A stretch of 64,000 nt of DNA from Cymbomonas tetramitiformis (lineage: Eukaryota > Chlorophyta > Pyramimonadophyceae > Pyramimonadales > Pyramimonadaceae): assembly GCA_001247695.2 (NCBI GenBank), contig LGRX02035338.1, positions 24,560-88,559 of the forward strand, given 5' to 3'. The position numbers were made by a program, and so were the translations under genes. This document shows, piece after piece, positions 63,739 to 64,000 of the stretch; within the stretch, counting starts at the first letter, position 1; each line of letters begins with the position of its first letter. Under the pieces are notes generated by a model that saw nothing but the letters and a program-made list of their open reading frames with translations, had not been told where the DNA came from and ran no database searches.

Positions 63739-64000
63739 CGTTCATTAGCTAATGAACGGCCTCTGGCCAAAGCGCGACTCGCGCACATAGACACTTTGGC
63801 TGCGGGAACCGTTCATTAGCTAATGAACGGCCTCTGGCCAAAGCGCGACTCGCACATAGACACTTTGGCTGCGGGAACCGTTCATTAGCTAATGAACGGC
63901 CTCTGGCCAAAGCGCGACTCACAATTAGACACTTTGGCTACGGGAACCGTTCATTAGCTAATGAACGGCCTCTGGCCAAAGCGCGACTCACAAATAGACA
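63739..64000. repeat. About 70-bp tandem repeat array with the same palindromic core (right array)
   Basis: Units start at 63740, 63811, 63880 and 63949 (71, 69 and 69 bp). Each has GTTCATTAGCTAATGAAC followed by GGCCTCTGGCCAAAGCGCGA and CACTTTGGCT, which pair (CCAAAG/CTTTGG). It starts 20 bp after the splice donor at 63720 and runs off the window, so it is intronic. Confidence 0.9.

Noticed and set aside
61757..64000. CRISPR-like array of palindromic repeats
   Set aside because: The organism is eukaryotic, units are contiguous tandem repeats without unique spacers, and they sit at splice sites.

Overview
This is eukaryotic nuclear DNA, almost certainly from a large, repeat-rich genome. One spliced housekeeping gene (an ISCA1-like Fe-S carrier, three exons with GT..AG introns) is recognisable. 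Nearly everything else is mobile DNA, much of it nested. There are no operons, Shine-Dalgarno sites or bacterial genes. The retroelement proteins (Ty3/gypsy-like pol fused to DNA methyltransferases, a chromodomain and a PHD finger) resemble what I recall from green algae and some other protists. A green alga (a prasinophyte such as Cymbomonas, or a streptophyte alga) is my guess, but the window does not prove it.

Region 1 (1-31312) is a nest of elements. Retroelement E1 runs on the plus strand from 1612 to 30053. It has been hit by a hAT-type MITE (1968-2506, TSD GCTTAAAT), a 4.9-kb Mutator-like element (3413-8300, TSD ATCTGCCCAC), a complete minus-strand retroelement E2 (14039-27874, two 692-bp LTRs, TSD GCAGC) and a second hAT-type MITE (28246-28534, TSD AGCCCAAG). 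E1 encodes gag fragments, RNase H, a DNMT3-like cytosine-C5 methyltransferase, a DDE integrase with a PHD finger and, at its 3' end, a second methyltransferase-like domain. No reverse transcriptase is left in E1. E2 encodes gag, then protease, RT, RNase H, a Dam-like N6-adenine methyltransferase, integrase, a chromodomain and a phage-type C5 methyltransferase. Each retroelement therefore carries one C5 methyltransferase, one amino-group-type methyltransferase and one histone reader. E1's terminal repeats are arranged as split direct repeats (A1-internal-B1-A2-B2). A short element with TIRs and an assembly gap follow at 30402-31249.

Region 2 (31313-35811) holds the ISCA1-like gene and the last exon of an unrecognised acidic protein. 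Region 3 (35812-48757) is retroelement E3 (LTRs 526 and 571 bp, TSD GCCAG), inserted a few codons before the stop of that acidic gene. It is degenerate, in minus orientation, and full of fold-back elements and a dispersed 20-nt motif.

Region 4 (48758-56107) has a small coding segment split by a third copy of the CAGGG hAT-type MITE, hairpin-rich minisatellites, a Tc1/mariner-like MITE carrying a 47-codon SHOCT-like ORF, a transposase fragment, and a decayed copy of a beta-class DNA methyltransferase gene. Region 5 (56108-64000) has a second, better copy of that methyltransferase gene in inverted orientation, with a 100-bp intron. Beyond it lie two divergent genes whose adjoining intronic sequence is filled with tandem repeats centred on the palindrome GTTCATTAGCTAATGAAC.

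All functional calls come from reading motifs by eye. No alignment, HMM or structure program was run, and exon junctions outside ISCA1 and the 100-bp intron are provisional.
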